Source: Halobacillus mangrovi (lineage in GTDB: Bacteria > Bacillota > Bacilli > Bacillales > Halobacillaceae). From it: a DNA stretch of 64,000 nucleotides. Of the stretch, positions 59,688 to 64,000 are shown in pieces. A program made the position numbers and the translations under genes. Positions within the stretch are counted from its first letter, which is position 1. Each line of letters begins with the position of its first letter. A model generated the notes under the pieces. It had not been told where the DNA came from. It saw nothing but the letters and a program-made list of their open reading frames with translations, and made no database searches. The stretch spans positions 2,914,001-2,978,000 of the forward strand of contig NZ_CP020772.1 in NCBI RefSeq assembly GCF_002097535.1, given 5' to 3'.

Positions 59688-60929
59688 TTAATCCGTGTAT
59701 TTTTGGAAAATAAGTGACGCATTGTGGCCGCCAAAACCTAGAGAGTTACTCATTACGGCGTTCACTTCCTGTTTGCGCGCTTCATTTGGAACATAATCCA
59801 AATCACAATCAGGGTCTGGTGTTTCGTAATTTATCGTCGGAGGCAAGATCCCTTCATTGATGGCTTTCAGGGAAATTACAGCCTCTACAGCTCCAGCTGC
59901 TCCAAGCAGGTGGCCAGTCATAGATTTTGTTGAGGATATAGCAAGCTTCTCAGCATGCTCCTGGAACACCGTTTTCGCAGCGTGCGTTTCGAATTTGTCA
60001 TTAAGCTCCGTTGAAGTACCATGAGCGTTCAAGTAGTCAATGGCACTTGGCTCAAGGTTTGCATCCTCAATAGCTTGTTTCATTGCACGTGCAGCGCCAT
60101 CTCCTTCTGGTGCTGGAGAAGTAATGTGATAAGCATCTCCAGTAGAGCCATATCCTGTTAGCTCACCATAAATTTTAGCTCCACGTTTTTTAGCAGACTC
60201 CAACGTTTCAAGAATCAGGATTCCAGCACCTTCTCCCATGACAAATCCGTCACGATTTTTATCGAATGGCCGGCTTGCAGTATTCGGATCTTCATTCAGG
60301 GATAGTGCACGAGCGGCTGCGAATCCTGCGAAGGACATTTTATTCATCGGAGCTTCTGTACCACCAGCAATCATGATGTCGGCATCCCCACGCTGGATAA
60401 CCTTGAAAGCATCCCCGATTGAGTTTGCTCCAGAAGAGCAAGCTGTCACGGTACAGGAATTGATCGCTTTTGCCCCGAGAGAAATAGAAACTTGTCCAGC
60501 AGCCATATCTGGAATCATCATCGGAATGAAGAATGGACTTACACGGCGATAGCCTTTTTTCTGGAAAGTTTCAAACTGGGACTCATACGTACCCATTCCG
60601 CCAATTCCAGAGCCGATCCACACCCCTGTGCGGTCTGCATTATCCTCATTAATTTCCAGACCTGCATCTTCAACCGCCATGTGGGAAGCAACCATAGCGT
60701 ATTGTACAAATGGGTCCATGCGTCGTGCATCTTTACGATCTACGTACTTCGATGCGTCAAAATCCTTCAATTCAGCTGCTACGCTTACTGGATAGTCATC
60801 TTTATTCACTTTGGTAATTTCGCCAATTCCAGATTGACCGTTCTTAATATTTTTCCACATTTCTTCTACTGAATTACCGACAGGAGTTACGGCTCCCATT
60901 CCCGTAATTACGACACGTCGTTTATCCAT
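59688..60929 (-). CDS. fabF: 3-oxoacyl-ACP synthase II
   Basis: 413 residues. Catalytic Cys in [11 protein letters not shown] (about 165) and His in [12 protein letters not shown] (about 304) and [14 protein letters not shown] (about 340). Elongating condensing enzyme of type II fatty-acid synthesis. AAGGAGG precedes the ATG; 18 bp after fabH. Confidence 0.97.
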   Translation of the reverse strand: MDKRRVVITGMGAVTPVGNSVEEMWKNIKNGQSGIGEITKVNKDDYPVSVAAELKDFDASKYVDRKDARRMDPFVQYAMVASHMAVEDAGLEINEDNADRTGVWIGSGIGGMGTYESQFETFQKKGYRRVSPFFIPMMIPDMAAGQVSISLGAKAINSCTVTACSSGANSIGDAFKVIQRGDADIMIAGGTEAPMNKMSFAGFAAARALSLNEDPNTASRPFDKNRDGFVMGEGAGILILETLESAKKRGAKIYGELTGYGSTGDAYHITSPAPEGDGAARAMKQAIEDANLEPSAIDYLNAHGTSTELNDKFETHAAKTVFQEHAEKLAISSTKSMTGHLLGAAGAVEAVISLKAINEGILPPTINYETPDPDCDLDYVPNEARKQEVNAVMSNSLGFGGHNASLIFQKYTD

Positions 60930-60947
60930 TATTCCAAACCTCCTTGG

Positions 60948-61880
60948 TTACTTGCCCCATCGAAGCGCAACGGCACCCCATGTGAGCCCGCCGCCGAATC
61001 CGACAAGAACTACTAGATCGTTATCTTTTATTTTACCTGCCTTTACGTCTTCTGACAAAGCGATTGGAATGGATGCAGAAGATGTATTTCCGTAACGCTT
61101 CACCTGTGTTGACATTTTCTCTTCAGGAATGCCAAGGCGTTGTCTTGCTGCTTCCATAATTCTTATGTTTGCCTGATGAGGAACAAGGTAGTCGACATCC
61201 TGTTCACTCAACCCAATTTTCTTAACGACATTTACAGAAGACTCAGGCATTTGTCTAACTGCAAACTTAAACACTTCACGTCCGTTCATGAACAGCGTAT
61301 CATCTTGATAAAGATATGGACCGCCGCTTCCATCAGACCCTAATTCGGATGATAGGATCCCTTTATCATCACTGACAGGACCAATGACTGCCGCACCTGC
61401 TCCATCACCGAAAAGTACGCATGTATTCCGGTCACTCCAATCGGTAATTTTAGATAGCTTCTCGACGCCGACCACAAGAACATTTTTATAAGCATTGGTC
61501 TTGATGAATTGTTCAGCTGTGATCACCCCGTACATAAAACCTGCACAAGCTGCACTCAAATCCATTGCTGCTACCTTCCGCGCACCTAATCGATGCTGCA
61601 GCATTGTAGCTACAGATGGGAACGGTGTATCAGGAGTTACAGTTGCGACAAGGATCATATCCAGATCTTCAGCCTTCATGTTTGCATCATCAAGTGCATT
61701 TTTGGCTGCTTCGTATGCCATATCTGACGTATCCATCTCATCTGAAGCGATTCTCCGCTCCTCAATGCCAGTACGTGTACGAATCCATTCATCACTAGTG
61801 TCTACCATTTTCTCTAAATCTTTATTGGTTAGAACTTTTTCTGGAGCGTAGTGCCCTACGCCTAGGAATCCTGCGTTCAT
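60948..61880 (-). CDS. fabH: 3-oxoacyl-ACP synthase III
   Basis: 310 residues. Cys in [12 protein letters not shown] (about 113), His in [17 protein letters not shown] (about 237) and Asn in [11 protein letters not shown] (about 267) form the KAS III triad. Starts chains from acetyl- or branched acyl-CoA, which sets the iso/anteiso lipids of Bacilli; the branched-chain 2-keto acids come from the ilv-leu genes. AAGGGG precedes the ATG. Confidence 0.97.
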   Translation of the reverse strand: MNAGFLGVGHYAPEKVLTNKDLEKMVDTSDEWIRTRTGIEERRIASDEMDTSDMAYEAAKNALDDANMKAEDLDMILVATVTPDTPFPSVATMLQHRLGARKVAAMDLSAACAGFMYGVITAEQFIKTNAYKNVLVVGVEKLSKITDWSDRNTCVLFGDGAGAAVIGPVSDDKGILSSELGSDGSGGPYLYQDDTLFMNGREVFKFAVRQMPESSVNVVKKIGLSEQDVDYLVPHQANIRIMEAARQRLGIPEEKMSTQVKRYGNTSSASIPIALSEDVKAGKIKDNDLVVLVGFGGGLTWGAVALRWGK

Positions 61881-61918
61881 ATATTCATCCCCTTAAAGGT
61901 AATATCTAATATCAATTC

Positions 61919-61935
61919 TTATGACTTGGTACTAA
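61919..61935. promoter_or_regulatory. FapR operator upstream of fabH-fabF
   Basis: On the minus strand TTAGTACCAAGTCATAA matches the FapR consensus TTAGTACCWRGTMBTAA fully. It lies 39-55 bp before the fabH start. Confidence 0.85.
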
Positions 61936-62047
61936 TTTTAATTCATATTAAGGTTTTCTGCAAGTCTCCCCCTATGTTACTAAAAGGGGAGCACTGCCCA
62001 CAAGACCAGCCTTTTCAGCTCATACGATACATGAAGGAGGTGCACTC

Positions 62048-62230
62048 ATGGCTAAAAGAAATCGTCCGCCTTTTGAACAGTTTTTCAATAACTTTTCAAA
62101 TGAGAATAAAGGAAAACAAGAACAGGAGCCTGCAAGCGTTGATTGGTCCGACTTAATTACCGAAGCTTCGAAAACTTGGAAATCCATTTCTCCGATCGTA
62201 AAACCAATGATAGATAAATTTAAAAAATAA
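62048..62230 (+). CDS. 60-residue protein (possibly YjzB-like)
   Basis: Hydrophilic, 60 residues, KRNRPPFEQFFNNFSNENKG at the start and a Trp-rich helical end (VDWSDLITEASKTWKSI). AAGGAGGTG precedes the ATG. Opposite in direction between fabH and med, the place of yjzB in B. subtilis; by sequence I cannot confirm that. Confidence 0.75.
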   Translation: MAKRNRPPFEQFFNNFSNENKGKQEQEPASVDWSDLITEASKTWKSISPIVKPMIDKFKK

Positions 62231-62262
62231 AATAGACTTTGCGATAAAGCACAAAGTCTATT
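62230..62262. terminator. Bidirectional terminator
   Basis: AATAGACTTTG pairs with CAAAGTCTATT; it overlaps the 3' end of med. Confidence 0.85.
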
Positions 62263-63208
62263 CGTTGGGAAGCTTTCCAGTTTTCATATACTGTTCGATC
62301 AAATCATCCATCTGCTTTTGGAAAGATTCAGGGATTTCGGGGCTGTATTCTCCCAGTTTAATGGCCCCGTCCTGAAAGTCAAACGTTAGCGGCTTACCAG
62401 GAAGTTCTCCTTCTACATATCGATCCATGGCCAGATTGTAAACCACATCAACCTTTTGGACAGTGCTCGTCAACACCGTATTTTCTGCCACAGAGGATTG
62501 ATCAGATACATACCCGATTGCATAATGTCCATCCTTTTGAACTTCATTGATCACAGGAACATTAAAAATGTCTCCTGCAGGATAAAAGACATCAGCCCCT
62601 TCTTCTTCCATCTGTTCATACAGCATCCGTGCTTTATCCGTGTTTTCCCAGCTGTTGGTATAAGCGATATGGACATCTGCTTCAGGATTTTGATACATGA
62701 CACCCTCATAAAAACCTTCTACTTCTGGCTGCCATTCAAAAGAAGCAATGATACCGATCAGATCTGCTTCTGTCATTTTCCCTGCAACCATACCTGCGAA
62801 GAATCCCATCGCATTGGCACTGAAATTCAAACTCGTCACATTTTCTGCAGTAAACTGACCATTAAAATAAATGAACTGAACATCTGGATATTGTTTATGA
62901 AGTTGTTGAAAATGTTTCCCATAAATGTTGCTGTGACCGAATATAATATTGACGCCTTTATTGACTAAATGATCGACAGCTTGAATAGTTTGGGAATAAC
63001 TTTTAATTCCTTCTTTAAAGTAAATATCCACTCCATACTCGTCCTGAATGGATTGTAAGCCTTTATATCCCTGCTGGCCCCAGGCTTGATCGTGAATGGT
63101 CGTTTCGACAAGCATTCCTACTCGATTGGCTTGCCCGTTCCCTGATATTTGATTGCATCCAGTTAGAAGCAATAGTAGAGAGAGGAATAAGACGTATAGT
63201 GTTCTCAC
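62258..63208 (-). CDS. med: Positive regulator of comK, Med (BMP family lipoprotein)
   Basis: 316 residues. Lipobox LTGC (about residue 18) after a Leu-rich signal peptide, then the basic-membrane-protein/purine-binding SBP fold (VGMLVETTIHDQAWGQQGYKG ... GIIASFEWQPEVEGF). Med raises comK expression in B. subtilis. The GTG at 63208 has AGGAGTG at 6 nt and restores the normal length; the longer frame to 63268 is not needed. comZ, normally next to med, is not present. Confidence 0.88.
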   Translation of the reverse strand: MRTLYVLFLSLLLLLTGCNQISGNGQANRVGMLVETTIHDQAWGQQGYKGLQSIQDEYGVDIYFKEGIKSYSQTIQAVDHLVNKGVNIIFGHSNIYGKHFQQLHKQYPDVQFIYFNGQFTAENVTSLNFSANAMGFFAGMVAGKMTEADLIGIIASFEWQPEVEGFYEGVMYQNPEADVHIAYTNSWENTDKARMLYEQMEEEGADVFYPAGDIFNVPVINEVQKDGHYAIGYVSDQSSVAENTVLTSTVQKVDVVYNLAMDRYVEGELPGKPLTFDFQDGAIKLGEYSPEIPESFQKQMDDLIEQYMKTGKLPNE

Positions 63209-63287
63209 GTTAAGCACTCCTAATATCGCACTACTTGTATCCTCCCTTATTCTACCTTGCTTTAACACTGAAAGTAAATGTGTTTAT

Positions 63288-63827
63288 TTACATAAGCCCC
63301 AAAGAAAGACTTAATGCGTGGCTTTTCCATACGGAATCTACATTTCTTCTTACTTCGTCCTCTGACTTTTCTTGCTCCACTTGAAAGTCATGGCCTTTTC
63401 CAATAACAAAAAAATGACATACTTTTTTCACAAAATCTGAAATGTACACAGCATCGTTCTTAAAAACCCATTGACATAAATCATCTGAATTGTGGATGTT
63501 CAACGCGGTAAGGTCCATCCATTCTCCATATAGTTCAGGCATCTCTATTCTCTTTGTCAGTGATTCTTCTGCCCCTTGCTTAATAATAAGAAGGCCGTCT
63601 TCTATATTCACTTTCCACTCCTCCGGCCCCGTCTGTAGATGTTTCTCTTTATCAATATGATTATAAAAATGCTGAAAATTACTATTCCGCCCTACGTACA
63701 TATATAAATGATCACAAAGAAGATCATCCATACGATCGATACCGACAACTTCAAAGCCCTCTTGAAGAAGGCCTGTACTGATATGATATCCAATCCAATG
63801 AAAGCATGGGGATACGGTGATCATCAT
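63288..63827 (-). CDS. YjaV-like protein of unknown function
   Basis: 179 residues. The N-terminus (ITVSPCFHWIGYHISTGLLQEGFEVVGIDRMDD) resembles a truncated NAD-binding epimerase strand-loop pattern, but the glycine motif is degenerate. Its position upstream of med fits yjaV. GGAGGGAAGG precedes the ATG. Confidence 0.7.
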   Translation of the reverse strand: MMITVSPCFHWIGYHISTGLLQEGFEVVGIDRMDDLLCDHLYMYVGRNSNFQHFYNHIDKEKHLQTGPEEWKVNIEDGLLIIKQGAEESLTKRIEMPELYGEWMDLTALNIHNSDDLCQWVFKNDAVYISDFVKKVCHFFVIGKGHDFQVEQEKSEDEVRRNVDSVWKSHALSLSLGLM

Positions 63828-63966
63828 CCATCCTTCCCTCCTTCCTCATCTTTCTCATTTTATTCGCTGTCCTATAGAATGATGTTCCTAAAAGCGATTT
63901 CATATTTCTTTTTATAAAGAGTTCTGATAAGATAGAAACAGAATGTGTAAAATGAGGTGAGTAGTG

Positions 63967-64000
63967 ATGCGGATCATTTGGACTATGATTTGGGCCTTTT
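63967..64000 (+). CDS. DUF2929/YjzD-like membrane protein, N-terminal fragment
   Basis: ATG with GAGGTGAG upstream, reading RIIWTMIWAF before the window ends. The Trp-rich hydrophobic start resembles YjzD of the DUF2929 family, which also lies beside yjaU/yjaV in B. subtilis. Only 11 codons are visible. Confidence 0.55.
   Translation, partial: MRIIWTMIWAF

Overview
The window is chromosomal DNA from an endospore-forming, probably moderately halophilic member of the Bacillaceae; Halobacillus or a close relative is my best guess. The grounds are the spore-coat genes (CotZ/CotY type, CotO, a YjcA-like DUF1360 protein), the sporulation checkpoint gene sda, strong AGGAGG ribosome sites, T-box leaders, FapR-type operators, and a gene order from about 20 kb to the end that is largely Bacillus subtilis yjaV-yjcH read backwards (synteny recalled from knowledge, not computed). 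A carnitine-to-betaine operon and a CPA2 antiporter fit a salt-adapted lifestyle.

Layout. 0-0.3 kb: start of an AHSA1/SRPBCC gene and a degenerate 21-bp array. 0.3-10.6 kb, minus strand: branched-chain amino-acid block ilvE - T-box - ilvB-ilvN-ilvC-leuA-leuB-leuC-leuD-ilvA; ilvA is a short form without its regulatory domain. 10.6-19.8 kb, accessory: YjcZ-type peptide, 34-residue membrane peptide, FbpA-like protein, sda, DUF421 protein, Asp/Met-rich lipoprotein, SDR dehydrogenase, NERD-like membrane protein, a glycosyltransferase/LCP pair, and a double-psi-barrel protein. 19.9-22.7 kb: tRNA-Val, yjcH-yjcG-yjcF, second DUF421 gene. 22.7-26.1 kb: MBL hydrolase and spore genes around cotZ and cotO. 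26.3-28.6 kb: cdhC-cdhA-cdhB carnitine catabolism operon. 29.2-33.9 kb: fabI, a pair of inverted palindromic repeats, a YjbQ-like antiporter and mgtE. 34-41 kb: a RodA/FtsW family gene, prpE, rluD-like, nadK, yjbM, yjbK, truncated haemoglobin, spxH. 41-47 kb: pepF, coiA, mecA, yjbE, spx, yjbC. 47-49.3 kb: a secreted putative glycoside hydrolase and a second pair of palindromic repeats. 49.3-55.3 kb: oppABCDF. 55.6-64 kb: DUF3899 protein, T-box-trpS, yjbA, a small membrane protein, an LCP protein, fabH-fabF with an FapR operator, a small protein, med, a yjaV-like gene and the first codons of a DUF2929 gene.

Functional links. Spx and its ClpXP adaptor SpxH lie about 5 kb apart. MecA, CoiA, Med and Opp are a competence set, but comZ was not found beside med. 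FabH/FabF and FabI each carry an FapR-like site. The ilv-leu operon and trpS have T-boxes, with candidate Ile (ATC) and clear Trp (TGG) specifiers.

The most unusual feature is a family of four approximately 120-bp palindromic elements (30288-30409, 30458-30580, 48814-48933, 49048-49171). They fall into two core subtypes. Their terminal arms differ from copy to copy, yet each copy's two arms stay complementary. They sit at two loci as inverted pairs, one of each subtype per locus.
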